From a virus, in IMG/VR virus record IMGVR_UViG_3300030098_003709, positions 1 to 23,861 of that record: a DNA stretch of 23,861 bases. One strand, 5' to 3'. The notes under the pieces are model-generated. The model was not told the origin of the DNA and made no database searches. It saw only the letters and a list, made by a program, of their open reading frames with translations. Shown in pieces: positions 1-7,675 of this stretch. Both the position numbers and the translations under genes were made by a program. The first letter of the stretch is position 1. The number at the start of each line of letters is the position of its first letter.

Positions 1-142
1 CTGCCATATCGACAGGAGCTGTTACATTAATATTTCCAATTGAAATGTTAAGTTGAACGCCTTGTAGATTTACATAAGCGTTTGGACTAAAACCTTCAGC
101 ACTAAAAGGTGCCGCTGAAAAGGACGTAACACCAAATAACAT
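1..142 (-). CDS. Partial virion/tail-fibre-type protein (N-terminus only)
   Basis: An open frame starts with ATG at 142 and runs without a stop to the window edge, giving 47 codons. The visible residues begin MLFGVTSFSAAPFS and continue into a beta-rich stretch containing QLNISIGNINV. Marine phage structural proteins often begin with such an (F)G-x-x-x-F-x-x-x-PFS segment followed by 'ISIGNV'-like beta repeats, so I infer a tail-fibre or other virion surface protein. It starts 3 bases after the stop of the preceding fibre gene, in the same late operon. No strong Shine-Dalgarno precedes the ATG. Its length and remaining domains lie outside the window; only the N-terminus is certain. Confidence 0.6.
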   Translation of the reverse strand, partial: MLFGVTSFSAAPFSAEGFSPNAYVNLQGVQLNISIGNINVTAPVDMA

Positions 143-145
143 GGT

Positions 146-1225
146 CTACACCGCCAGTGCTGGTATGCCTGATCCTGAGTTTGCTACAAATGGATTTTCT
201 GCAAAGGCTGCATATACATAATTAGTATTATCACTATTGATATTACTTTCCGTACCTCTACATCTAAATCCGTTGCTTAAAAAATTAAAAGTAAAGTTAG
301 AGTCTGCATTGTCTCCATCAGTTGTGTCTGCTTCTAAAATTTGTCCTAAATTGTTATAAGCAAATCCATTAGATGCATCTTCTCCAGATTTATTATTATA
401 TATAATCCAGTTCCAACCATTACTTCCACCTGAATAACGTATCATTACAAAAGCAGGTCTAAATCCTGTGTGTACTTTAGCACCATGACTTGTTCCATTA
501 CCATTGTATCTGCCAAAAGCTGAAAAGCCAGGTACTGTTTTAAATGCATAAACTAGATAAGTACCAGCTCCAGTATTAACTAAAGAGCTACCACCTAAAG
601 TTATATTTACGTCATCGGGAGCTGTGTCATACCATCTATCAGTACTAGTAGCAAAAGCATCTGTTGTATCTAATTCTTGATATTTAGTAGCACCCGTTGC
701 TTGGTGATACACTTGCCAGTTGGCAGCGCTATCATATCTTTTAACTATAAAAAATTGTGGAGCTGCTCCAAGACCATGAGCTAGTTTATCTCCGTTATTT
801 CCATTGCCTCCATATTTTAAAATACTAAAGCCAGATGTTGTATTAATAGAGTAAGTTGAAGGCGTAATTGTTGTTGAGCCATTAGTTGCTATTCCTGATG
901 TTGTTCCAGCTTTCCAATTCCAACTTACATAAGTTCCACCATTTGCATTTACCATACTGTTAGTTCCTACGGTAAATCCATCAGAATTAAAAGCTGTCAT
1001 CATATTTGTAGTTGAATCTTCTGCGTTGTTGTTGTCAGTAAAAAGAGTTTTATTAACTCCTCTTACTGAATCTGTAAGTGCGTGACTATCAGTTGTTCTT
1101 TTTTTAATCCAAACTAAATCTGGTTGAAATGCTAAACCTGTGTTATTTAACGAACTGCCTGTGCCTGTATAAAGCTTGGTGTCGTAATAACTTTTTGGTT
1201 TATTTATTGCTCCAAATACTGCCAT
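146..1225 (-). CDS. Cassette protein A1: DUF7483-like triple-repeat fibre protein (359 aa)
   Basis: Third gene of cassette 1. The protein is low in cysteine and rich in Gly, Asn, Thr and Tyr, as expected for an extracellular beta-rich phage fibre protein. It contains three internal repeats at about residues 16-106, 135-230 and 236-345. Each has a Gly-rich turn, a (G)F-x-P-x-x-x-(I/V)(K/R) strand (FQPDLVWIKKR, APQFFIVKR, FRPAFVMIR) and a closing strand with N-x-x-(G/N)-x-Y-(V/L)-x-(W/Y) (TYVSWNWKA, TYLVYAFKT, NYVYAAFAE). This pattern matches the DUF7483 family of marine phages by memory; no function is established for it. A GGAGG site lies in the last codons of the upstream gene, 6 bases before the ATG. 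Likely role: virion surface or receptor-binding accessory protein. It is the most divergent of the three A copies. Confidence 0.72.
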   Translation of the reverse strand: MAVFGAINKPKSYYDTKLYTGTGSSLNNTGLAFQPDLVWIKKRTTDSHALTDSVRGVNKTLFTDNNNAEDSTTNMMTAFNSDGFTVGTNSMVNANGGTYVSWNWKAGTTSGIATNGSTTITPSTYSINTTSGFSILKYGGNGNNGDKLAHGLGAAPQFFIVKRYDSAANWQVYHQATGATKYQELDTTDAFATSTDRWYDTAPDDVNITLGGSSLVNTGAGTYLVYAFKTVPGFSAFGRYNGNGTSHGAKVHTGFRPAFVMIRYSGGSNGWNWIIYNNKSGEDASNGFAYNNLGQILEADTTDGDNADSNFTFNFLSNGFRCRGTESNINSDNTNYVYAAFAENPFVANSGSGIPALAV

Positions 1226-1227
1226 AA

Positions 1228-2613
1228 TTATCCTCCAAATTGTACTATATTTTTTGTGTTAAGTGCATAATAACCTGTGGGCACTGTGTATTCAAATCTA
1301 GCTTCACCTTCACCATCAGTAGTAGCCGATGTCACATCAGTTGTTCCAAAATAACCATTCCCAAAGTTTGCTTCTAAATATTCAGATGTATTATTATTAG
1401 TGATTCCAACTGCAGGAGTCCACCAAAAATCAGATGAACCCATAGAGCTATACATAGCATTTGTTGTTGTACCATTTTCTATTTCTGTTTGAGTTGCAGA
1501 GTTTAACCACGTTCCATTTCTTCCAATCCAAATAGCTCGTGTTGTAGCATCAAAAGCATATTGAAAAATATCTCCTGTACTTGCGCCAGAAACACCACCC
1601 CAAGAAGTACCAGAACTACTAGAATTCCATTTTTCGCTATTACCATTAGTTAAACCAAAAGAATAACCATAGTCAAATTTACCGGGAAAACCATTACCAC
1701 TACTAGACATAAAGTATGTTGTCATATTTTCTGATTGAGCATTATATCCAATAACTCCACATTGCCAGTTAGCTTGATTATATTTAACTTCCCAATACCA
1801 TTTACCACCCCAAACTGTATGTGTTCCTAAAGCTCCTAAGTAGCTACCATTTCTAGCTACCGATAAATTTCCATTTTGAATATTAAGACCAGAAGGGTCA
1901 AAAGAACTAGTATCCCAAACATTATAATTATTACTAGGGTTATCCATAGTTGGAGTTAATGTACCAGCTCCTGATGACCAGTTATTTCCTAAACCAGACT
2001 GATCAGTAAGTGATGCGTTGTCTTTAAATAAATACCATCCTGTCGTTCCATAGCTTACTCCACTAGGAGCTTTAAATTGCCATTGACCTGTCGTAGAATT
2101 ACTTTCTCCAAAGTTAGTTGCAGCATAAGCATTACCATCACAATAAACAAAGTGAGAAAATAGGCCTGTAAAATAATTAGCTGCGGCATTAGCACCAAGA
2201 TAACTTACATATGCTTCACCCATCATTAAATTAGTATTTTGTGCTGGATAACCAGGACTGTCTAATGAAGCATCAGGTACCTGAACTCCATTAGCATAAA
2301 CTTTAATTCTATCAATGTTAGTAGCTTGAGTTGTGTCAATCGCAATTACGATATGATACCAAGCAGTTGGATCGCAAAATACTTTTTTAGTTTTTATATA
2401 AAAAGTGTTACTTCCACTAACATTTTGTCTAACAAGTAAAGAATCTGTGTCTTCAAATGCAATTTGAAAATAATCACTACCATTTATTATTCTGTACATA
2501 ACTTCAGTATCAGATGCATCATTAATAAGTCCTCTTTTTACCCAAAAAGAAAAAGTACCTTGTTGGTGATTTCCACCATCTTGCATTGTTCGTGTAATAT
2601 AAGTTGTAGCCAT
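1228..2613 (-). CDS. Cassette protein B1: LamG-like plus SPRY-like lectin-fold fibre protein (461 aa)
   Basis: Second gene of cassette 1. Residues about 18-170 look like a LamG / concanavalin A-like jelly roll: FSFWVKRG near the start, then WYHIVIAIDTTQ at 85-96, DRIKVYANGV at 101-110 and a closing segment near CDGNAYAATNFGE. Residues about 250-425 look like a second SPRY-type sandwich (KWYWEVKYNQ at 271-280, CGVIGYNA, and later ANFGNGYFGTT). The C-terminus GYYALNTKNI is shared in form with B2 and B3. Such tandem lectin folds in phages commonly bind surface glycans, so a host-recognition role is inferred. The gene begins 1 base after C1 without a nearby Shine-Dalgarno, suggesting coupled translation. 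B1 is clearly more divergent than B2 and B3 are from each other, for example SNSTTGQW where they have FDST-x-GIW. Confidence 0.75.
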   Translation of the reverse strand: MATTYITRTMQDGGNHQQGTFSFWVKRGLINDASDTEVMYRIINGSDYFQIAFEDTDSLLVRQNVSGSNTFYIKTKKVFCDPTAWYHIVIAIDTTQATNIDRIKVYANGVQVPDASLDSPGYPAQNTNLMMGEAYVSYLGANAAANYFTGLFSHFVYCDGNAYAATNFGESNSTTGQWQFKAPSGVSYGTTGWYLFKDNASLTDQSGLGNNWSSGAGTLTPTMDNPSNNYNVWDTSSFDPSGLNIQNGNLSVARNGSYLGALGTHTVWGGKWYWEVKYNQANWQCGVIGYNAQSENMTTYFMSSSGNGFPGKFDYGYSFGLTNGNSEKWNSSSSGTSWGGVSGASTGDIFQYAFDATTRAIWIGRNGTWLNSATQTEIENGTTTNAMYSSMGSSDFWWTPAVGITNNNTSEYLEANFGNGYFGTTDVTSATTDGEGEARFEYTVPTGYYALNTKNIVQFGG

Positions 2614-2614
2614 A

Positions 2615-3439
2615 CTAGTTAAATTGCGCGCCTCCTGACGCTCCGTGAGATATTGTTATACTGAATGCTCTATCAGCTGTTTGAGCCTCAGCATCCGTTG
2701 CTCTGATAGTAAAGTTGTAAGTAGTTGTCGCTGTTGATCCGCTTTCAGTTCCTGAAATAACTCCAGTTCCAGTATTAAGCGTAACTCCACCAGGAAAACT
2801 TCCAGATTGCAATGCAAAACTTGTAGCAGATGTAGCAGCAACAGTATATGAAACTGCACTTCCTGCAGCGTTAGTTCCTAAGGAACCAGCGCTAGTTGTC
2901 CAAGATGGGGCATCGGAAACTGTTAATAAAGCAGTTCCAGATCTTACCGCATTACCATCATTGTTCTCTATTCTTATATAATATGTTCCATCAACAGACA
3001 ATGTAAAATTGCAAGTTAATGAGGTAGCACTTGTAAAAGTCACACTATCAGCAGCTGTAATAGACCCTGTAGAAGCATTAATAGCATCAACATAAGGCAC
3101 TGAAACATAATTAGTTCCTGTAATTGTTACCGCTGTTTGTGTATTTTCAATTACCGAAGGACTAATTGAAGAAATAGTAGGTTTAGTTTCTCCTACTGTA
3201 ACTGATCCCCCTAAAGAAACAGCTGATCCATTTATAGTAATAGCACTGTTAGACAGTTTTGCATTATCTATAGAGCCAGCTAAATTCGCATTTGTGACTG
3301 AAGTATTTGGTAAATTAACTGTAGCATTAGTAGTGGTTAATGTTGCTCCACTTGGTACAGTAAATGTATCGCCGGAATCCCCCAGTTGTACTGCGGTTCC
3401 TGATCTCGGTGTTACTTTATTTACTTTTACTTCACTCAT
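2615..3439 (-). CDS. Cassette protein C1: Ig-like (IPT/TIG plus putative Ig) fibre protein (274 aa)
   Basis: First gene of cassette 1. Residues 1-45 are a short Ser/Thr/Gly-rich N-terminus (SGTAVQLGDSGDTFTVPSGA) that recurs at the start of many marine phage fibre proteins. A very conserved linker follows (SIDNAKLSNSAITINGSAVS). Residues about 85-175 resemble an IPT/TIG domain (KPTISSISPSVI, VTITGTNYVSVP, GTYYIRIENNDGNAVRS). Residues about 178-265 resemble the He_PIG-type putative Ig domain (GGVTLNTGTGVISGT, TTTYNFTIRATDAEAQTADR). Ig-like domains on phage virions are known to attach weakly to surfaces or to act as stalk elements; either fits here. C1 is roughly four-fifths identical to C2 and C3 over the domains by eye. 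It starts 2 bases past A2's stop with only a weak Shine-Dalgarno. Confidence 0.75.
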   Translation of the reverse strand: MSEVKVNKVTPRSGTAVQLGDSGDTFTVPSGATLTTTNATVNLPNTSVTNANLAGSIDNAKLSNSAITINGSAVSLGGSVTVGETKPTISSISPSVIENTQTAVTITGTNYVSVPYVDAINASTGSITAADSVTFTSATSLTCNFTLSVDGTYYIRIENNDGNAVRSGTALLTVSDAPSWTTSAGSLGTNAAGSAVSYTVAATSATSFALQSGSFPGGVTLNTGTGVISGTESGSTATTTYNFTIRATDAEAQTADRAFSITISHGASGGAQFN

Positions 3440-3441
3440 AA

Positions 3442-4458
3442 TTATCTGGCCGTTCCTACATCTTTATTAGTAGCTACTAAAGGTTCTTCAGCAAATGCCC
3501 AATAAGCATAACCTGCTGCAGCATTTTGAGCAGAGCTATTATTGTATATTCGGAAACCATTAGATAATAGATCTATTGTATCTCCTGATGTTTCTGCTTC
3601 GGTACTGTCAACATACAAAGTTTTAATTGCTCCATTAAATCCTCTTTTTGCATCTCTAATTTGCCATTGGTCAGTTCCACTTATAGCTTTTTGAATAAGT
3701 AAACCAGGTTTAAAGCCCGTGAAAACGAAGGGGCCATCCGAGTCGTTATTGCCGATATATTTTCCAATTTTTGAAAATCCGGGTTTTTCTACAAAAGCAT
3801 AAGCTATATAAGTTCCACCACTTGCATTGACATCTGTACCAACGCCAATACTAAATACAGAACTTGTTGGATCTGTATCGTTCCAATAATTAGCACTTGT
3901 TACTTCAGCAGCTGAAGTGTCCCAGATTAAATGTTTTTGCGCTCCTACTGATTTATGATAAACACTCCATTGAGCAGAAGTATCTAATCTTTTAACTATT
4001 ACTAATTTGGGAGCTTCACCTAATCCATGAGCAATCGTTCCATTACTTCCTGTGCCTGTGTATGCATAAATTCCTACTCCAGTTGTAGCATTAATAGAAT
4101 AACCAGATGGAGTTATAGTTCCTCCAGATATTCCAGTTGTTGTTGCAGCTGTCCAAGACCAACCTACATAAGTTCCAGCATTTGCATTTACAAGTGTTGC
4201 AGTTCCTAAAACAAAACCATCTGCATTAAAAGATTTTAAAGTTTCTGCCGTTGTATCTTGTAAAGATGGGTCATTAGGATAAACTATTTTTGTTGCTCCT
4301 CTAACAGCGTCAGTCATAACATGGTCTTTTATTTCTCTTCGTTTTATCCAACTTAAACCTGGTTGAAATCCAATCCCGGTTATTGTTTGTTCCGCACCTG
4401 TCCCTGTGTATAGTTTACAATTAAAATTATCTTTTGGTTGATATGTTACCCATGCCAT
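3442..4458 (-). CDS. Cassette protein A2: DUF7483-like triple-repeat fibre protein (338 aa)
   Basis: Third gene of cassette 2. It has the same three internal repeats as the other A proteins: FQPGLSWIKRR with TYVGWSWTA, then APKLVIVKR with TYIAYAFVEKPGF, then GFKPGLLIQK with AYWAFAEEPL. The middle repeat keeps a segment nearly identical to A3 (YTGTGSNGTIAHGLG), so A2 and A3 are closer to each other than to A1. The C-terminus ends VGTAR, similar to TGLAR in A3. The nearest Shine-Dalgarno (AAGGAG) is inside the end of B2, about 13 bases from the ATG, which is unusually far, so coupling to B2 (1-base gap) is likely. Inferred role is as for A1: a beta-rich virion surface protein, possibly receptor-binding. 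Confidence 0.72.
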   Translation of the reverse strand: MAWVTYQPKDNFNCKLYTGTGAEQTITGIGFQPGLSWIKRREIKDHVMTDAVRGATKIVYPNDPSLQDTTAETLKSFNADGFVLGTATLVNANAGTYVGWSWTAATTTGISGGTITPSGYSINATTGVGIYAYTGTGSNGTIAHGLGEAPKLVIVKRLDTSAQWSVYHKSVGAQKHLIWDTSAAEVTSANYWNDTDPTSSVFSIGVGTDVNASGGTYIAYAFVEKPGFSKIGKYIGNNDSDGPFVFTGFKPGLLIQKAISGTDQWQIRDAKRGFNGAIKTLYVDSTEAETSGDTIDLLSNGFRIYNNSSAQNAAAGYAYWAFAEEPLVATNKDVGTAR

Positions 4459-4459
4459 A

Positions 4460-5824
4460 TTAAATACCGAACTCCTTTATATTGTTGGTGCAAAGTGTGT
4501 AGTAACCTGATGGAACTGCATATTCCATTGCTCCATTACCATTAGCGTCTGCGTTTGCACTTGCCACAGCCGTTGTTCCAAAATATCCTCCACCTGTATT
4601 TAAATTAAAAGTTCCACTAGAGCTAGACCAAAAAGTAGTACAAGGTATATAAGCTGCTATATCTGTACTTGCTGCAGCTGTTATAGATACAGCTCCAGTT
4701 CCCGTTGCTCCACTAGTAGGATCTGATGAATTTTGCCAAACACCATTTTTAGAAAAATATAATTTTGAATTTGTTAGATCTAAAGCTATGCCAATAATAT
4801 CTCCAGCTCCAAAAGTAGCACCATAAGCAGTTCCAGAGTTATTGTTAAAAACATTTCCTGTATGTCCATCAATCATCCAGCCATTTGAAACAGAAGCAGG
4901 ATATTGATTAGTTCCATTTGCTGGGTCACCACCATCTATACCAATAGAATAATGGTCATTATCTCCAGTTTTAGAAACACATTTAGTTTCCCAATACCAT
5001 TTACTTTGAGTTAACCACATATTACAATTTGTTCCTGTGTAAGATGATCCTGTTGCAATAGTATTATTAGCATCACTAAATGTTGTATTTATATAAGGTT
5101 TGTTGTCTAAAGGGTTGTAGCACATAAAAACATTGGTTGGAGTATCGTTGTTTTGAGTTATACCAGTTCCATTAACAGTATATGTGTTTGAGTTACCTGA
5201 ACTATCTGTACCCATAGCAGCACTATTTGCAAATTTTAAAAAGTAACCATTATTTCCATAAGTTACTGATGGTGCGGTTATCGGAACCCAGATTCCGCTT
5301 GTTGAATCAAACTCCCCAAAAGTTGTAGGAGCATAAGCTAATCCATCTACATAATGAACATGAGCTAATATACCATCTAAATAATCTCCACCACCATTAT
5401 GACTTCCTATTCTAGCTTGGTCTGAAGCTGTGGGTTGTTGAAAACCTAAATTAGCATTTTGAGCTGGAACCGATGATGTTGCAAGATCTGTTTCCTGATT
5501 GCCATTTATATAAAGTTTACATCTATCTAATGCTGTTGATTGAGTAGTATCAACAACTATACATATATGGTAAAAAGCTGAAGGGTCTCTAAATTTTCTA
5601 TTTGTTGTTACTAACATTTGTTCTGAACTTGATAACAAGTCTCTAATAATTATTTGCTTATTACTTGAATCTATACGAATTTGTCCAACATTGTTAGCGT
5701 CCGCATAATTATTAAATAATCTAACTTCACCTTCTGGTGCTGATCTTTTATACCAAAAAGATAAAGTATATTTTTGTGTTCCTGTTGCTGTTCCGTTTGT
5801 TCGCGATAAATAAGTTGTAGCCAT
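4460..5824 (-). CDS. Cassette protein B2: LamG-like plus SPRY-like lectin-fold fibre protein (454 aa)
   Basis: Second gene of cassette 2. The N-terminal LamG-like sandwich is recognised from TLSFWYKRS, FYHICIVVDTTQ, DRCKLYINGN and the closing DGLAYAPTTFGEFDSTSGIW. The C-terminal SPRY-like part is recognised from KWYWETK, the segment DIIGIALDLTNSKLYFSKNG and NTGGGYFGTT. The phrase ALDLTNSKLYFSKNGVWQNS is a classical SPRY-type signature in which a strand precedes a K/R-N-G turn. The ATG overlaps the C2 stop codon as TAATG, so ribosomes finishing C2 can restart here; I see no separate Shine-Dalgarno. Middle segments (FLKF-x-N-x-AA-x-GTDSSGN) are shared with B3 but not B1. Glycan binding on the host surface is a family-based inference. 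Confidence 0.76.
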   Translation of the reverse strand: MATTYLSRTNGTATGTQKYTLSFWYKRSAPEGEVRLFNNYADANNVGQIRIDSSNKQIIIRDLLSSSEQMLVTTNRKFRDPSAFYHICIVVDTTQSTALDRCKLYINGNQETDLATSSVPAQNANLGFQQPTASDQARIGSHNGGGDYLDGILAHVHYVDGLAYAPTTFGEFDSTSGIWVPITAPSVTYGNNGYFLKFANSAAMGTDSSGNSNTYTVNGTGITQNNDTPTNVFMCYNPLDNKPYINTTFSDANNTIATGSSYTGTNCNMWLTQSKWYWETKCVSKTGDNDHYSIGIDGGDPANGTNQYPASVSNGWMIDGHTGNVFNNNSGTAYGATFGAGDIIGIALDLTNSKLYFSKNGVWQNSSDPTSGATGTGAVSITAAASTDIAAYIPCTTFWSSSSGTFNLNTGGGYFGTTAVASANADANGNGAMEYAVPSGYYTLCTNNIKEFGI

Positions 5825-6627
5825 TAGTTAAATTGCCCTGAATTTTGTATGCCGACTGTTATTGTTATACTGAAAGCTCTGTCGGCTGTTTGAGCTTCAG
5901 CGTCTGTTGCTCGAATAGTGAAACTATATGTAGTTTCAGTAGTTGCACCACTCTCTGTACCTGATATCACACCTGTGCCTGTATTTAAAGAGACACCTCC
6001 AGGTAATGACCCTGATTGCAAAGCAAAAGAAGTGGCATCTGTTGCAGCTACTGTATATGAAACTGCAGATCCAGCAGCGTTTGATCCTAAAGATCCAGAA
6101 GAAGTTGTCCAGGCTGGAGCATCAGATACTGTTAATAATGCAGTACTTGATCTTACAGCATTACCATCGTTATTTTCAACTCTAATAAAATAAGTACCAT
6201 CAGTTGCTAAAGTAAAATTGGCTACAATTGTTGTAGCACTTGTAAAAGAAACTGAGTTTGCTCTTGTAATTGCGCCTGTTGTGTTAATAGCTTCAACCGT
6301 AGGGACACTTACATAATTAGTCCCTGTTAATGTAATGTTAGTTGCATCATTTGTAATTACAGTTGGTGAAATAGATGAAAGTGTTGGTTTAGTTTCTCCA
6401 ACAGTTACACTACCTCCAAGAGAAACAGCAGAACCATTAATTGTAATTGCTGAATTTGAAAGCTTTGCATTATCAATTGATCCAGCTAATTCTGAATTAG
6501 TTACTGATCCAGTAGGTAAATTAACAGCAGTATTAGTGTTAAGGGCAATAGTTTTGCCTGATTCACCAACGGTAATTGTGCTACCGGATTCTGTTGTTAT
6601 ATTATTTACTTTTACTGTACTTGCCAT
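5824..6627 (-). CDS. Cassette protein C2: Ig-like (IPT/TIG plus putative Ig) fibre protein (267 aa)
   Basis: First gene of cassette 2. The domain order matches C1: short N-terminus, conserved SIDNAKLSNSAITINGSAVS linker, IPT/TIG-like domain (LTGTNYVSVP, GTYFIRVENNDGNAVRS) and putative Ig domain (LPGGVSLNTGTGVISGT, TIRATDAEAQTADR). Its N-terminal 40 residues differ from C1 and C3: it carries TESGSTITVGESGKTIALN and lacks the VPSGATLTTTNATVNLPN stretch that C1 and C3 share. If that region docks the protein on the virion or on a partner, C2 may attach differently. AAGG lies about 7 bases upstream of the ATG. The stop overlaps the B2 start (TAATG). The function is inferred from domain type only. 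Confidence 0.75.
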   Translation of the reverse strand: MASTVKVNNITTESGSTITVGESGKTIALNTNTAVNLPTGSVTNSELAGSIDNAKLSNSAITINGSAVSLGGSVTVGETKPTLSSISPTVITNDATNITLTGTNYVSVPTVEAINTTGAITRANSVSFTSATTIVANFTLATDGTYFIRVENNDGNAVRSSTALLTVSDAPAWTTSSGSLGSNAAGSAVSYTVAATDATSFALQSGSLPGGVSLNTGTGVISGTESGATTETTYSFTIRATDAEAQTADRAFSITITVGIQNSGQFN

Positions 6628-6629
6628 GA

Positions 6630-7667
6630 TTACCTTGCTAGTCCTGTAATATTATTACTTCCTACAATTGGATTTTCTGCATAAGCTATATACATATAAT
6701 CATTACCACTTGCATTATATTTTGAAGTACTAGTACTTGGTTGAAAACCATTTCCAAACAAGTGTAATGGGTTTGCAGTTTCTTCTGCACTATGAGCTTC
6801 TGTATATAACAAATAGGTTTGATCGTTATATCCTAATCTTTTATTATCATACTGAACCCAATTATCTTGAGCTGAAAAATCTTTTATTATTACAAAAGCT
6901 GGTTTAAAACCTGTGTAAACAAATCTACCATTTGTTCCGTTTCCATTCCCAACAAATTTACCAAATTTAGAGTATCCAGGAATTTCAGCCCAAACATAAG
7001 CCACATAAGTTGCACTACTTGTATTAACTCCACCATCCGTACCAATTGAAAATACTGTTGAGGTAGGTGCAGTTGAGTTCCAAACTGTAGCTGCAGTGGA
7101 TACAGCACTATCCGTATTTAAAGTCATATATTTAGTAGCACCACCTACTGCTGAGTGATATACTCTCCAGTCTTCTGATCCGCTAGTTTTTTTAACCCAG
7201 ATCATTTTAGGAGTTGTTCCTAAACCATGAGCAATAGTGCCATTACTTCCAGTTCCAGTATATTCATAAATTCCAAACCCGTTAGTTGTATTAATAGAGT
7301 AAGAAGATGGAGTTATTGTTCCGCCAGATAATCCAGAAGTTGTTCCAGCTTTCCAAGACCAACATACATAAGTTTCTCCACTTGCATTTAAGTCATAATT
7401 ACCACCATTCCAAGTAAATCCATCTGTTCCATAAGTTATACCTTGTGTTGATGTATCTGCTGCTGAAGTTAAGTCAGGATATATCCATTTCGTTGCTCCC
7501 TGAACACTAGTATTAACAAAATGGTTTCCAGTACCATTTCTACGTTTTACCCAGATTAAATCTGGTTGATGACCAAATCCTGTTAAAGCTCTTGGTGATG
7601 TACTATTCCCTGTGTAGAGATTAGCACTAAACATGTCGATTGATTTATTTACCGTTGTAAAAGCCAT
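6630..7667 (-). CDS. Cassette protein A3: DUF7483-like triple-repeat fibre protein (345 aa)
   Basis: Third gene of cassette 3, the first cassette to be transcribed. Three repeats are visible: GHQPDLIWVKRR with TYVCWSWKAG, then TPKMIWVKK with TYVAYVWAEIPGYS, then GFKPAFVIIK with YMYIAYAENPI. The linker SGGTITPSSYSINTTNGFGI is nearly the same as in A2. A strong AGGAGG lies 6 bases before the ATG, making this one of the few fibre genes with its own good ribosome binding site. The gene lies 8 bases after B3 and 2 bases before C2. Role inferred from family and context: a virion-exposed beta protein of the adhesin cassette. Confidence 0.73.
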   Translation of the reverse strand: MAFTTVNKSIDMFSANLYTGNSTSPRALTGFGHQPDLIWVKRRNGTGNHFVNTSVQGATKWIYPDLTSAADTSTQGITYGTDGFTWNGGNYDLNASGETYVCWSWKAGTTSGLSGGTITPSSYSINTTNGFGIYEYTGTGSNGTIAHGLGTTPKMIWVKKTSGSEDWRVYHSAVGGATKYMTLNTDSAVSTAATVWNSTAPTSTVFSIGTDGGVNTSSATYVAYVWAEIPGYSKFGKFVGNGNGTNGRFVYTGFKPAFVIIKDFSAQDNWVQYDNKRLGYNDQTYLLYTEAHSAEETANPLHLFGNGFQPSTSTSKYNASGNDYMYIAYAENPIVGSNNITGLAR

Positions 7668-7675
7668 AATTCCTC

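Noticed and set aside
2628-2650. Local G+C-rich patch at the C1/B1 junction as a recombination scar
   Set aside because: The patch encodes the normal C1 end (His-Gly-Ala-Ser-Gly-Gly) and is only about 20 bases; composition alone is too weak.
4027-6649. Plus-strand open frames inside the fibre genes (for example 4027-4209, 5918-6193, 6335-6649)
   Set aside because: They lie antisense to clearly conserved cassette genes, have low-complexity translations and no ribosome sites; they are shadows of Ser/Thr/Ala-rich coding sequence.
2656-7108. Minus-strand frames nested in other frames (2656-2859 and 6890-7108)
   Set aside because: Fully inside C1 and A3, rich in Leu/Gln runs from frame shift of repetitive coding, and without ribosome sites.
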